The position numbers were made by a program, and so were the translations under genes. Below the pieces are notes generated by a model. The model saw only the letters and a program-made list of their open reading frames with translations. It ran no database searches and was not told the DNA's origin. From Anaerocolumna xylanovorans DSM 12503 (GTDB taxonomy: Bacteria; Bacillota; Clostridia; Lachnospirales; Lachnospiraceae), in the NCBI RefSeq assembly GCF_900143645.1, contig NZ_FRFD01000017.1:42778-106777 (forward strand): a DNA stretch of 64,000 bases. Reading direction: 5' to 3'. How positions within the stretch are numbered: the stretch's first letter is position 1; the number at the start of each line of letters is the position of its first letter. This document shows positions 43,924 through 53,555 of the stretch, piece by piece.

Positions 43924-45454
43924 GTTTATGTGCCCCCTTTCTGTCTGACGTCATCATAAGTCCGATTTCTTCCTTGGTCGTCTTTCTCGCGTCCAGGACA
44001 CCGGCAACTCTTCCGCTATTAAGCACTAATATCCTGTCACACAAATCCAGTAATACATCCAAATCTTCACCAACGCAGATAACTGCAACCCCTTTTTCCT
44101 TCTGCTCATTTAACAGGTTATATATAGTATAGGAAGAATTGATATCAAGCCCTCTTACCGGATAAGCCACCATCAGAACCGTTGGGTTGGAAGCAATCTC
44201 ACGTCCAACCAACACTTTCTGTACATTTCCGCCTGAAAGATGCCTTACAGGCGTGTCCACCCCGGGCGTTATCACGTCCAGCTTTTCTACAATACTGTTG
44301 GCCAGATTCTTTGGCTTCTTACGGTCAACAAAGAAATGCTTTCCTTCCTTATAGCTTCTAAGCATCATATTATCCGTTAAATCCATGGAACCGACAAGTC
44401 CCATTCCAAGCCTGTCCTCCGGAACAAAGGACAGATGAATCTTTAACTCCCTGATATCTGTTGCCTTCATGTCCGATATCTTATTTGTGCTGCCATCCGG
44501 TGCATAATAAAGAATTTCACCGCTTTCTATCGTTTGAAGCCCTGCGATAGCTTCTAAAAGCTCTTTTTGTCCGCTGCCTGCAATTCCTGCGATTCCTAAT
44601 ATTTCACCGCTGTAAGCCTGAAAGGAAGCTTCCTTTAAGACCTTAAGCCCCTCCCTGTTTCTGCACGTTATGCCTCTCATCTCAATCCGTTTCTCTGTGT
44701 TAGAAGGCTCCGTACGGTCAATATCTAACTTCACCTTTTCTCCTACCATCATTTCGGTAAGAGAATCCGCGGTAGCCTCTGCGGTATTTACCGTGCCGAT
44801 ATATTTTCCCTTTCGAAGCACCGTAACACGGTCGGAAAGCTCCAAAACCTCATTCAGCTTATGGGTAATGATAATAATGGATTTTCCAGCCTTCTTCATA
44901 TTGCGGAGTACATCAAAAAGCTTCTTCGTTTCCTGGGGAGTCAAAACAGCCGTAGGCTCATCTAATATCAGGATATCAGCACCACGGTAGAGTACCTTTA
45001 CAATCTCTACTGTCTGCTTTTGGGAAACAGACATGTTATATATCTTTTGTGACGGATTCAGATCAAAGCCATATTCGGCAGTAAGTTTATTTATCTCTTC
45101 GTGTACCTGATTCATCTTTAATGTTTTACTGCCCTGTAAACCCAGTATGATATTCTCTGCGGCAGTTAATATATCAATCAGCTTAAAATGCTGATGGATC
45201 ATACCGATACCCAATGCAAAGGAATCTTTTGGGGAACGTATCATTACTTCATTTCCGTTAATAAATATCTGGCCTTCATCCGGGAAATAGATGCCGGAGA
45301 GCATATTCATAAGGGTGGTCTTACCGCTCCCGTTCTCTCCTAAAACAGACAGAATTTCACCCTTTCTGACAGAAAAGTTCACACTGTCATTTGCTATTAC
45401 TTCGCCAAAACGCTTGGTAACATTCTTTAATTCAATGGCGTTTATCTGTTCCAC
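43901..45454 (-). CDS. BMP-type nucleoside ABC transporter ATPase (NupO-like)
   Basis: 517 aa from a GTG start (VEQINAIELKNVTKRFG) with AGGAGG seven bases upstream; the ATG 26 codons earlier reads through leader sequence. Two ABC modules: the first with Walker A LGENGSGKTTLMNM and Walker B ILILDEPTAVLTP, the second with GIAGSGQKELLEAI, signature LSGGNVQKVLVGREI and the degenerate VLMVAYPVRGLD. This double, RbsA-like layout is standard for the family. Confidence 0.93.
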   Translation of the reverse strand: MEQINAIELKNVTKRFGEVIANDSVNFSVRKGEILSVLGENGSGKTTLMNMLSGIYFPDEGQIFINGNEVMIRSPKDSFALGIGMIHQHFKLIDILTAAENIILGLQGSKTLKMNQVHEEINKLTAEYGFDLNPSQKIYNMSVSQKQTVEIVKVLYRGADILILDEPTAVLTPQETKKLFDVLRNMKKAGKSIIIITHKLNEVLELSDRVTVLRKGKYIGTVNTAEATADSLTEMMVGEKVKLDIDRTEPSNTEKRIEMRGITCRNREGLKVLKEASFQAYSGEILGIAGIAGSGQKELLEAIAGLQTIESGEILYYAPDGSTNKISDMKATDIRELKIHLSFVPEDRLGMGLVGSMDLTDNMMLRSYKEGKHFFVDRKKPKNLANSIVEKLDVITPGVDTPVRHLSGGNVQKVLVGREIASNPTVLMVAYPVRGLDINSSYTIYNLLNEQKEKGVAVICVGEDLDVLLDLCDRILVLNSGRVAGVLDARKTTKEEIGLMMTSDRKGAHKHEQRSGK

Positions 45455-45554
45455 AAAAAAACCTCCTGCACAATAAATTTGCGGAACCGCAAACTTGCAG
45501 TCCCGCATAAAAGGCCAAACACCAAGCCTCATACATTTTAAGCAACAATTTTAA

Positions 45555-46757
45555 TTATTTTGTCAATTCAGTAATTCCATCAATTCTTAAATCAAAGGCA
45601 GGAGCAGAGATGACTTCTGACTCGTGGAAATATCCATCGGATACATAGGCAGAATATTTGGAGAATTTTTCATCCTTCGTGATTAAATCTTCGATTTTAG
45701 AGCCCTGAACGGTAAACTTGCTGGTATCAAATACCTTAAGGGAACCGTCCTTTAAACTTGCTTCCACTTTGGCAACCTCATCGGCTGTTCCGGGAGCAAC
45801 TGCTTTGTCATTTAAAGGAGAGATGCTAACAGCACCATCAGCAAATCCCTGGCACCAGTCAGTGGCAATAGCTGTTTTGTCGATAATAGATTTCACAGCA
45901 TATATATAATAAGGTCCCCAGTTAATGGTAGCAGAGGTTAATGCTGTGCCCGGAGCAACAGACGTCATATCTACGTTATATCCTACACAGGGAATATTTG
46001 CTTCTTCACAGGCAGTAGGAGCGCCGGTGGTGTCTGCATGCTGGCTGATTAATACACATTTATCAGCAATAAGCTGTTTTGCAACTTCATTTTCAGCCGC
46101 CATATCTCCCCAGCTGTTGGTATACTGAACTTCCATCGTAACAGAAGGGCATACACTTCTGGCGCCAAGATAAAATGAAGTATAACCGGATACAACTTCC
46201 GCATAGTTATAAGCACCTACATAGCCCATCTTAGCCTGGTCTGCCGTAATTGTTCCGTTCTTAATCATGTCATTCAGCTTAAGTCCTGCTACAACACCGG
46301 ATACATAGCGGGATTCATATACCGCTGTAAAGTAGTTATGCATGTTGGCAAGTCCGGAGGACTTCGCCTGATAGCCGGTAGCGTGGCAGAACTGGATGTC
46401 AGGATATTCTCCTGCTGCCTGCATCATATAAGTTTCATAGCCAAAGCTGTTAGCAAAAATAATATTACAGCCCTGGTCTGCCAGGTCAACAATAGCATCA
46501 TAACAGGATTCATCTTCTGCTATATTGGTCTTTTCAATTACCTGATTCTTTGATAAGCCCAGGGTATTCATCATTTCCTTGATGCCGTCCATGTGAGCGG
46601 CAGTATAGCCTTCATTCTCATCTCCAATGTAAATAATACCAACCTTGATATCGGAAGAATCACCCTTTGTAGTATCTTTGGTATCCGACTTACCGCATCC
46701 TGTCACCATTCCGACTGTCATTACCAAAATAAGCACTAACGTAACCACTTTCTTCAT
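45555..46757 (-). CDS. BMP family nucleoside-binding lipoprotein
   Basis: 400 aa. Signal peptide with lipobox V-T-G-C (Cys21), so anchored outside the membrane. The mature BMP/PnrA-like domain shows VGIIYIGDENEGYTAAHMDGIKEM, CNIIFANSFGYETYM, QFCHATGY, MGYVGAYNYAEV and VGYNVDMTS. It delivers nucleosides to the adjacent NupOPQ-type transporter. A spacer with an AGGAGG site precedes the ATG. First gene of the operon. Confidence 0.92.
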   Translation of the reverse strand: MKKVVTLVLILVMTVGMVTGCGKSDTKDTTKGDSSDIKVGIIYIGDENEGYTAAHMDGIKEMMNTLGLSKNQVIEKTNIAEDESCYDAIVDLADQGCNIIFANSFGYETYMMQAAGEYPDIQFCHATGYQAKSSGLANMHNYFTAVYESRYVSGVVAGLKLNDMIKNGTITADQAKMGYVGAYNYAEVVSGYTSFYLGARSVCPSVTMEVQYTNSWGDMAAENEVAKQLIADKCVLISQHADTTGAPTACEEANIPCVGYNVDMTSVAPGTALTSATINWGPYYIYAVKSIIDKTAIATDWCQGFADGAVSISPLNDKAVAPGTADEVAKVEASLKDGSLKVFDTSKFTVQGSKIEDLITKDEKFSKYSAYVSDGYFHESEVISAPAFDLRIDGITELTK

Positions 46758-46884
46758 TAAAATTTCCTCCTGTAAAATTTAGTAGCGTCCATGGAGATTG
46801 TAACCCTATGAACACATTTATAACATAATGCCAAAAGCATATGTATCATAGTAAAAACAACATCTGTAAATCTCATAAAAGAAA

Positions 46885-46920
46885 GGAGTTGTATGTATAA
46901 AAATACACGCAACTCCCTCC
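46885..46920 (-). terminator. Terminator after aminotransferase
   Basis: Minus strand GGAGTTGCGTGTATTTT/TATACATACAACTCCTTTC: nested stems GGAGTTG/CAACTCC and GTAT/ATAC, then TTTCTTTTA, about 50 nt after the aminotransferase stop. Confidence 0.8.
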
Positions 46921-46966
46921 ATTGGGCCTATGCATAAATAGACTTAAATTTACCTGAAGGAGTATT

Positions 46967-48265
46967 CTAGGCTTTTTCTTCAAGCATCGTTAAATACCTT
47001 TCGATGCTTGCAAGCTTAACACAAAGTGTAAAAAGCTCCATAGCTGTCTTTAAATCTTTAGCCGGCGGGAAAGAGGGTGCAATACGTATATTGCTGTCGT
47101 TAGGATCCTTTCCGTATGGATAGGTTGCCCCTGCGGAGGTCAACTTAACTCCTGCTTTTTGGGCCCTTTCTACGACTTCTTTCGCACAGCCGTTTAAAGT
47201 ATCAAAAGATATAAAATAACCGCCCTTTGGCTTATGCCATGAGGCAATTTCAAGTCCGCCAAGCTCTGTTTCCAAAACCTCAAGAACTGTCTCGAACTTC
47301 GGTCTTAATATATCCGCATGCTTTTTCATATGTGCAATAATACCGTTAATATCCTTATAATATCTCACATGGCGCAGCTGGTTTACTTTGTCGTGGCCGA
47401 TGGTCTGGATTGCCAGCTGCTTCTTTATATCTACCAAATTGTTCGGCGAAGTTGCAATGGCAGCTACACCGGAACCTGGAAAGCTTATCTTTGACGTAGA
47501 TGAAAACTTATAAACAATATCAGGATTCCCGGCTTTTTTGGATTCCTCTAAAATCTCCAGAATATTTTCCTGTTCGTCTTCATAAAGATGATGCATACTG
47601 TAAGCATTATCCCAATATATACGAAAATCCTTAGCCGCAGGCTTTAGTCTTGCAAACCTTTTTACCACTCTGTCAGAATAGGTAATTCCCTGAGGATTCG
47701 AATACTTCGGAACACACCAGATACCTTTTACCATTTCATCCTCTGATACATACTTCTCAACCAGATCCATATCCGGACCTTCATCTGTCATAGGTATATT
47801 GATCATCTCAATGCCGAAATATTCTGTGATAGCAAAATGCCTGTCATATCCGGGTACCGGACATAGGAACTTGACCTTGTCCAAACAGCACCAGGGGGTA
47901 CTTCCCATAACACCATGGGTCATGGATCTGGAAATTGCGTCATACATAATATTTAAACTGGAGTTACCATATATAATCAAATTTTCAGCGGGAACCTCTA
48001 TCATATCTCCAATGAGCTTCTTTGCTTCCGGCAGTCCGTCAAGTACTCCGTAATTACGGCAATCCATTCCGTCTTCGCAGGTAAGGTCGGAGGAACTGTT
48101 CAAAATATCCATCATTTCCATGGAAATATCCAATTGCTCTATACAGGGCTTTCCCCTTGACATATCAAGACTTAAATTAAGTCCTCTCATCATTTTATAC
48201 TGCTTTTTTAATTCGTCTTTTAATTCCAGTAATTCTTCCCTGGACATCTCTTTATAAGGTTTCAA
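46967..48265 (-). CDS. Aspartate aminotransferase-like protein, subgroup Ic
   Basis: PLP enzyme, 432 aa. Family markers: LDMSRGKPCIEQLDIS at the N-terminus, NYGVLDGLPEAKKL, CPVPGYDRHFAITEYFGIEM, DNAYSMHHL, the PLP lysine in FSSTSKISFPGSG and APSFPPAKDL near the end. This matches the 'aminotran_MocR' PF12897 group, some members of which are shown to be aspartate aminotransferases. It stands alone with its own terminator. Exact substrate is inferred. Confidence 0.88.
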   Translation of the reverse strand: MKPYKEMSREELLELKDELKKQYKMMRGLNLSLDMSRGKPCIEQLDISMEMMDILNSSSDLTCEDGMDCRNYGVLDGLPEAKKLIGDMIEVPAENLIIYGNSSLNIMYDAISRSMTHGVMGSTPWCCLDKVKFLCPVPGYDRHFAITEYFGIEMINIPMTDEGPDMDLVEKYVSEDEMVKGIWCVPKYSNPQGITYSDRVVKRFARLKPAAKDFRIYWDNAYSMHHLYEDEQENILEILEESKKAGNPDIVYKFSSTSKISFPGSGVAAIATSPNNLVDIKKQLAIQTIGHDKVNQLRHVRYYKDINGIIAHMKKHADILRPKFETVLEVLETELGGLEIASWHKPKGGYFISFDTLNGCAKEVVERAQKAGVKLTSAGATYPYGKDPNDSNIRIAPSFPPAKDLKTAMELFTLCVKLASIERYLTMLEEKA

Positions 48266-48675
48266 GAAGAGGCCTCCTCTGCAACATCATTTGTGTCAGT
48301 CTATCACAAAATTCTTGCGCATGCAATGGAAAACAAGCCACTTTCACCGTTTTCGTCAAAATATTTATCCTATTTACAGCTGTTATTTCTTACTTATAAG
48401 CAGGCTTTATTTAACTCATATTTGCTGCTTATTTATACTGTAAACTTTTTCCTTTCTGCTCTTTTTCAAGGTCATACACCATATATTTCCATGAGGCAGG
48501 AATTTTCTCTGCCAGATTAAAAATATTTACCTTTATTCTAAATAAACGGATAATGGATTGTCGTGATTTCCTATTGAATATTAATAGAAATATATAGTAA
48601 TAAATGATATAATTATTCTATTAGTGTAATTCAGGGTATCATATGCTTATCCGACAGCAGAAAGGATTTATAATT
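48266..48675. other. Divergent spacer without genes
   Basis: AT-rich spacer between the aminotransferase and the glycosyltransferase; no reading frame with a ribosome site. A weak promoter candidate for the glycosyltransferase, TTGTCG-17 bp-TTAATA, lies near 48560-48590. Confidence 0.4.
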
Positions 48676-49668
48676 ATGAGTGAACCACTGGTCAGTATTA
48701 TTGTGCCGTTATATAATGGAGAGCAGACAATTGAACGTTGTTTAGCCAGTATCCGAAACCAAAGCTACAAGAATATTGAAGTACTTATTGTAAATGACGG
48801 AAGCAAGGATCACAGCATGAAAGTCCTAAAAAAATTTAAGGAGAACGACCCGCGTTTCCACATACTGAACAAGGGGAATTCCGGTGTAAGCGACAGCAGA
48901 AACTTAGGTATGAAGAACGCCAGAGGCAAATACCTGCAATTTGTGGACGGTGATGACTGGCTTGTAAAGGACGCCACGGAAACCTTTGTTACTGCAGCAG
49001 AAACTAACCACTGTGACATGATTATAACCGACTACCACCGGGTTGTTAACCATAAAATATACATACGGGGACATATCCCGGAAGAAGGACTCATAAGCCG
49101 CAGGGAATTTGCAGAATATATGATGAAAGCTCCCGCCAACTTCTATTATGGAGTTATGTGGAACAAATTCTTCCGGACGGATATTGTAAAATCCCATAAA
49201 TTAAAATGCTCCAGAGATTTAAATTGGTGTGAAGATTTTCTCTTTAATCTGGAGTACCTCCAATATGTGAAGGACGTTTATGTTGTAAAAAAGCCCATCT
49301 ATTACTACGTAAAGACCAAGGGGAGCCTCGTGGCCACACAGGTCAACCTAAGACAGACTATACGAACCAAACGTATTCTTTTTGACTATTACAAAGATTT
49401 ATATAAAAGTATGGATATATACGATGAAAATAAGCTTCGTATACAGATGTTTTATATTGCTGTTGCCAGAGATACCGGAAAACGTAAGAAACCTCTGGAT
49501 GCTGTACACCCAACAGAAAAAATCCCTAAAATATCCACTAAAAAACCAGCCTCCGAACCGGAGCCTGTTGAATATAAATTGCCGAAGAAGAAAGCGGATA
49601 AGAAGCCTGTGAAAAAATCCAAGGAGAAGAAAGCAGATAAAAAATCCAGAAAAATTTTAGAGCAATAA
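48676..49668 (+). CDS. Family 2 glycosyltransferase with lysine-rich tail
   Basis: 330 aa from MSEPLVSIIVPLYNGEQ, with AAAGGA nine bases upstream; an ATG 11 codons earlier lacks a site. GT-A fold signals: VSIIVPLYNGEQTIERCL, VLIVNDGSKDHSM, KGNSGVSDSRNLGMKNARG and the DxD region FVDGDDWLV. After residue ~270 the protein ends in an unusual tail rich in Lys, Pro and Glu (PEPVEYKLPKKKADKKP). No membrane helix. Donor and acceptor unknown. The gene is alone, not in a polysaccharide cluster. Confidence 0.9.
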   Translation: MSEPLVSIIVPLYNGEQTIERCLASIRNQSYKNIEVLIVNDGSKDHSMKVLKKFKENDPRFHILNKGNSGVSDSRNLGMKNARGKYLQFVDGDDWLVKDATETFVTAAETNHCDMIITDYHRVVNHKIYIRGHIPEEGLISRREFAEYMMKAPANFYYGVMWNKFFRTDIVKSHKLKCSRDLNWCEDFLFNLEYLQYVKDVYVVKKPIYYYVKTKGSLVATQVNLRQTIRTKRILFDYYKDLYKSMDIYDENKLRIQMFYIAVARDTGKRKKPLDAVHPTEKIPKISTKKPASEPEPVEYKLPKKKADKKPVKKSKEKKADKKSRKILEQ

Positions 49669-49693
49669 GACCAAAGAGTTATCCTATAAATCC

Positions 49694-49748
49694 GAGGGTG
49701 TCTCAAAAGTCTCCCATAACTGGCTAAACTGACTTTGGGGACACCCTC
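49694..49748. repeat. 55-bp palindromic element, IS-end-like or terminator
   Basis: Outer arms GAGGGTGTCTCAAAAGTC and GACTTTGGGGACACCCTC (18 nt, two mismatches) with a 19-nt middle. It lies between two convergent genes and could stop both, but no T-run follows on either strand. The outer sequence resembles terminal repeats of IS1182-like insertion sequences, so it may be a solo remnant or MITE. Confidence 0.6.
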
Positions 49749-49772
49749 AAGTTCTCAATGAATTCTGCTGCT

Positions 49773-51533
49773 TTAATCTATCACATATATACCAAATCCG
49801 CAGGCTGATATCCTGACATGGGATTCCTCCCTGTCAATAACACCCTGTTCTGATAAGGCTGTTCTCCTTCCGGGTACTTTTGCCTTTTCTTCTCCTTCTT
49901 TGGCATTTAAGCAAACCAGGATTCTTCCTTTATCTCCGGTTCTAATAAAGGAATACAGTCCGCTCCCCTTATCAGCCTGCAACACCTCATAACCGGAAGC
50001 AGCACAGATATATTCCTTCCTGATACTTAAAATTTTCTTTACAAATCCTTCAAATTCCCCGTCACTGCTCTGCCAGGGCATGGCGCTTCTGTATTCCCGC
50101 TCCGTGATTCCCTCTACCTTCTTCTCATCTCCATAAAACAAGCTTGGTACACCGGGAAAAAGCATCAAAAAAATAAAAGCCAGCTTCCACCGTCTCATAT
50201 CGCCCCGGCAAAGGGATAAAAATCTTGGCACATCATGGCTATCCAGTAAATTAAGCTGACCCAGAGAGATATTGGCGGGGTACCGAAGCATCATAGTTGA
50301 AACCGCTCCGGCAAAACTGAAAGCATCCATTTTTCTGGAGGCAAAGTACTCTCTGCAATATTTTCTGAAATCATAATTCATGGTAGAATCAAAGGCATCA
50401 CCCTTAAGCCAGCTTTCTGCATTCTCCCATACCTCACCGATTAAAACCGCCTGGGGATTTTCTTCCTTTGCCGCCTTCCTAAAAGCTCTCCAGAAATCTC
50501 TTGAAACTTCATTGGCCACATCAAGCCGCCAGCCATCCACCTTATATTCCCTGATCCAATATCTGCAAACCTCCGTAAAATATTCCTGCACTTCTTTGTT
50601 CAGGGTATTAAGCTTCGGCATCTTTTTCTCATAGGCAAAGCAGGCATAATTCGGTGCCTCGTTGCCCTCCGGCCTTATAACCGGATAGGTAAGGTTGTAA
50701 AACCAATCCTTATATTTGGAATTCTCTCCGTTTCTGACCACATCCTCAAAGGCAAAGAAATACCAGCTGCAATGATTAAATACACCATCTATGATAATAT
50801 GCATGCCATTTTTGTGAACCGTCTCTACCAGTTCTTTAAAATCCTCATCACTGCCAAGGCAGGGGTCGGTATGATAATAATCCAGCAGGTCGTATTTATG
50901 GTATTCTCCTGCCGTAAAGATAGGATTTAAATAAATGCAGTTAAAACCCAATTCCTTTACATATTCTACATTTTCTGTAATCCCCCGTATTGTTCCTCCA
51001 AGAAGAGCCCTGGAACAAATACCGTTATCTAATGGTATTTGCTTCTCCTGCACTGTAAGTGCTTCCTTTCCCGTAGCAAAGCTGTCAGGAAATATATTAT
51101 AAACTATAGTATTTTTAAACCATTCCGGCACATCCGGTATTTCATTCCTTAGAATATAGGGATATTGATAATATTCACTCCTGCCCTCAATCAAACTGCC
51201 CTCCAGGATAATATCCGGCAGCTCTCTAAAGAACCGGTCAGCATAGTAATATGTCCATTCCTCACCGGATTCCAGCCTGAAATAATAACATATCCGGTTA
51301 AAGGGTACCTCAAAGACCGCCTCATAATATTCAAAGAGCTCATCCCTTGCCACAACCTTCATTGGCAAAGGGGAAAACTGCACCGGACTTTGGGAACAAG
51401 CCCTGTCTCCAATATATAGGATACAGTCTGTCAGACTATCTGCCTCAGCCCTTAGGCGGATAGTCATACTGTTTTCACTGTTTGGATAAGCATACTGGGA
51501 CTGGGGTATATGTAAAATTGCACTTTTATTCAT
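49773..51533 (-). CDS. Glycoside hydrolase family 13 (neopullulanase/maltogenic amylase-like)
   Basis: 586 aa from MNKSAILHIPQSQYAYP; an earlier ATG is part of the dispersed repeat. No signal peptide, so cytoplasmic. N-terminal CBM34-like beta domain (residues 1-125), then the TIM barrel. Catalytic nucleophile Asp in DGWRLDVANEVS near 337, acid Glu in LIGEVWENAESW near 364 and transition-state Asp in LLDSHDVPRFL near 431. Expected to cut imported maltodextrins. Last gene after malE-malF-malG. Confidence 0.92.
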   Translation of the reverse strand: MNKSAILHIPQSQYAYPNSENSMTIRLRAEADSLTDCILYIGDRACSQSPVQFSPLPMKVVARDELFEYYEAVFEVPFNRICYYFRLESGEEWTYYYADRFFRELPDIILEGSLIEGRSEYYQYPYILRNEIPDVPEWFKNTIVYNIFPDSFATGKEALTVQEKQIPLDNGICSRALLGGTIRGITENVEYVKELGFNCIYLNPIFTAGEYHKYDLLDYYHTDPCLGSDEDFKELVETVHKNGMHIIIDGVFNHCSWYFFAFEDVVRNGENSKYKDWFYNLTYPVIRPEGNEAPNYACFAYEKKMPKLNTLNKEVQEYFTEVCRYWIREYKVDGWRLDVANEVSRDFWRAFRKAAKEENPQAVLIGEVWENAESWLKGDAFDSTMNYDFRKYCREYFASRKMDAFSFAGAVSTMMLRYPANISLGQLNLLDSHDVPRFLSLCRGDMRRWKLAFIFLMLFPGVPSLFYGDEKKVEGITEREYRSAMPWQSSDGEFEGFVKKILSIRKEYICAASGYEVLQADKGSGLYSFIRTGDKGRILVCLNAKEGEEKAKVPGRRTALSEQGVIDREESHVRISACGFGIYVID

Positions 51534-51649
51534 GTTGATACCCATTTATCACAGGCAGTACCTATGTATATACCTGGGATATTGCCATAATAAAGGATTG
51601 AAAGAATTGTCATATGGCTTCCTTTCTCTGTTTCATTTTCTTTCAACCT
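51534..51649 (-). repeat. Composite repeat, GH13 leader copy
   Basis: Plus strand TTGATACCCATTTATCACAGG, B stem completed by CCTGGGAT and TTGCCATAATAAA (to 51594). Hairpin A follows: GGATTGAAAG (51596 on) with CTTTCAACCT (ending 51649). In the mRNA GGGTATCAAC is the only ribosome-site candidate before the GH13 ATG. It fills the malG-GH13 gap. Confidence 0.72.
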
Positions 51650-51671
51650 GACCGGTATTTTAGCAACGGGT

Positions 51672-52517
51672 TTAACCCTTTACACCGCCGGAGGTCAGAC
51701 CGGACACCATATACTTCTGGATGAAGAAGAATATGATAAGAATTGGTACCGATACAAGGATGGCTGCTGCCGAGAATAACGGCCAGCTTCTGCTGTAATC
51801 TCCGGCTTGCAGCTGATACAGCCCTCCCGCAAGAGAATAACTGTTTTCGTTTAGCATAAAGGTGGTTGCAAACAAATACTCATTCCACACGAAAATAAGA
51901 ATCATGACGGAAGTTACAATAATAGCAGGCCTTGCCAAGGGCAGTATTATTGCTGTCAGCAGCTTAAAATTACCGGCTCCGTCAATTTTGGATGCTTCTT
52001 CTATCTCAATGGGTATGGTATCAAAATAGCCTTTCATATTCCAGATTCCAAAAATGCACATGGATCCTGCATAAATCATTATTAACCCCAGATGCCGGTT
52101 TAGAAGATCCATCTGTTTAAACAGACGGAAAATGGCAAACATGGACAAAATCTGCGGAAAGGCATTTAAGAGTAATAATCCTTTTAATACTCCCTCCCTT
52201 CCTTTGAAGCGAAACCTGGAAAATGCATAAGCGGCTTCTACCGAAACCCCCATGGCTATTATCATGGTACCGGCGCTAAGCACCACAGAATTTTTAAGCC
52301 AGACTAAAAAAGGTTTTTCTATGATAATAGCTTTATAATTATTTAAGGTTGGATTATCCGGCAGGATAGAAATGCCGGAGGACAGTACCGCACTGCCTGA
52401 GCTTAAGGACAGTGAAAGTGCATAGAGGATTGGTATCATCCCCAAAAAACACAGGAGGATAAAGAATATATTAAGCAGGGAATATCCCATTGTTCTCTTT
52501 AATTTATATTTTTTCAT
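51672..52517 (-). CDS. Maltodextrin-type ABC transporter permease (MalG-like)
   Basis: 281 aa from MKKYKLKRTMGYSLL, preceded by GAGGA. Six membrane helices; the ATPase-contact EAA loop is IPIEIEEASKIDGAGNFKLLTAIILPLARPA. Overlaps the previous permease by 14 nt. MalG assignment rests on its operon position with a MalE-like protein and a GH13 enzyme. No ATPase gene lies in the cluster, so a shared MsmX-type ATPase encoded elsewhere is expected. Confidence 0.9.
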   Translation of the reverse strand: MKKYKLKRTMGYSLLNIFFILLCFLGMIPILYALSLSLSSGSAVLSSGISILPDNPTLNNYKAIIIEKPFLVWLKNSVVLSAGTMIIAMGVSVEAAYAFSRFRFKGREGVLKGLLLLNAFPQILSMFAIFRLFKQMDLLNRHLGLIMIYAGSMCIFGIWNMKGYFDTIPIEIEEASKIDGAGNFKLLTAIILPLARPAIIVTSVMILIFVWNEYLFATTFMLNENSYSLAGGLYQLQAGDYSRSWPLFSAAAILVSVPILIIFFFIQKYMVSGLTSGGVKG

Positions 52518-53502
52518 GTTTATCCTCATTCCCGCGCACATTCCTCCTGCGTCTTATATCCACGGCAGATTTCTTCTGCCTGTATTTTACTCTTGTTGGC
52601 TTGGCACTGCCAGCCGCCTGCTCCTCCCTCACTCCCCGGTTGGTGAACAGGGAGAGTACTATGATGATACCAAATATTATGATGGATACCGCTGAAGACA
52701 AACCATAATTATTGGAAACAAATGCATTTTGATGTGCATAGGTAATTATTGTCTGAAGTGTTGCTCCGGAATAAGCACCTTTTTGCATGGTAAGAAGATA
52801 AAAGATATCAAACTGCTTAAAGGTTGTAAAGGTCGTCATAATAACAGCCGGTGCCATAATCGGTTTAATAAACGGAATTGTTATATTGATATTCTGCTGT
52901 AAAAACCCCGCACCATCCAGCCTTGCACTTTCATAATAGCATTTGTCTATACTTTGCAGAGCCCCGTCAAACATCATAATCATAAAGGGAAGAGCCATCC
53001 ACAGGTTTAAAGCCAGGCAGGAAAGAAAGGCAGGAATGTTTTCCGAGAGAAAATTCATCTTAGGCAATCCAAGCATACTCCCAAATTTGTTTATAAGGCC
53101 GAATTCCGTATTATACATACCTACCCGCCATAGCAAGATGGATACATAGGCCGGCATAGCCCAGGGAAACATCAGCAGCGTTTTATAGAGCCTTCTGGCC
53201 TTTAAGCCCGGAGCATTAAGCCCTAAAGCAATAAAATAAGCCATTGCCATCTGCAATACCATATTAAATGCTGTCCAGACAAGAGTAACCAGAATTGCTT
53301 TAAGAAACCCCGAATCCACTTTAAACAATGCTCTCTTAAAATTCCCCAAACCAATGACCCTATAATCCATCCAATGAAACAAATTCATATTTGTCAACGA
53401 TATAAATCCGGTATAAAAAATGGGAAAGACAATAATAATCCCAATCAAAACCAGTGCCGGGGATGAATACAGCCATGGCAGATACTTCTTTTTTCCTTTC
53501 AT
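52504..53502 (-). CDS. Maltodextrin-type ABC transporter permease (MalF-like)
   Basis: 332 aa. Six or seven membrane helices and an EAA loop CYYESARLDGAGFLQQNINITIPFIKP. Family segments include LLMFPWAMPAYVSILLWR. A basic, charged C-terminal tail of about 35 residues (REEQAAGSAKPTRVKYRQKK) extends past the last helix. Situated between the binding protein and MalG-like genes. Confidence 0.9.
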   Translation of the reverse strand: MKGKKKYLPWLYSSPALVLIGIIIVFPIFYTGFISLTNMNLFHWMDYRVIGLGNFKRALFKVDSGFLKAILVTLVWTAFNMVLQMAMAYFIALGLNAPGLKARRLYKTLLMFPWAMPAYVSILLWRVGMYNTEFGLINKFGSMLGLPKMNFLSENIPAFLSCLALNLWMALPFMIMMFDGALQSIDKCYYESARLDGAGFLQQNINITIPFIKPIMAPAVIMTTFTTFKQFDIFYLLTMQKGAYSGATLQTIITYAHQNAFVSNNYGLSSAVSIIIFGIIIVLSLFTNRGVREEQAAGSAKPTRVKYRQKKSAVDIRRRRNVRGNEDKHEKI

Positions 53503-53555
53503 TCTACGAACATTCCTTTCCTTCCTTAGCAGTAAACCTGTATTTCTTAAGCTTC

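Noticed and set aside
45460..45530. Further copy of the composite repeat before the NupO-like gene
   Set aside because: GCGG/CCGC and GCAAACTTGCAGT resemble the B module only loosely; not counted.
46758..46884. Purine riboswitch upstream of the nucleoside-binding lipoprotein
   Set aside because: The conserved purine-riboswitch core (pairing loops with TATA/GGTTTCTACC-type joins) is not present.
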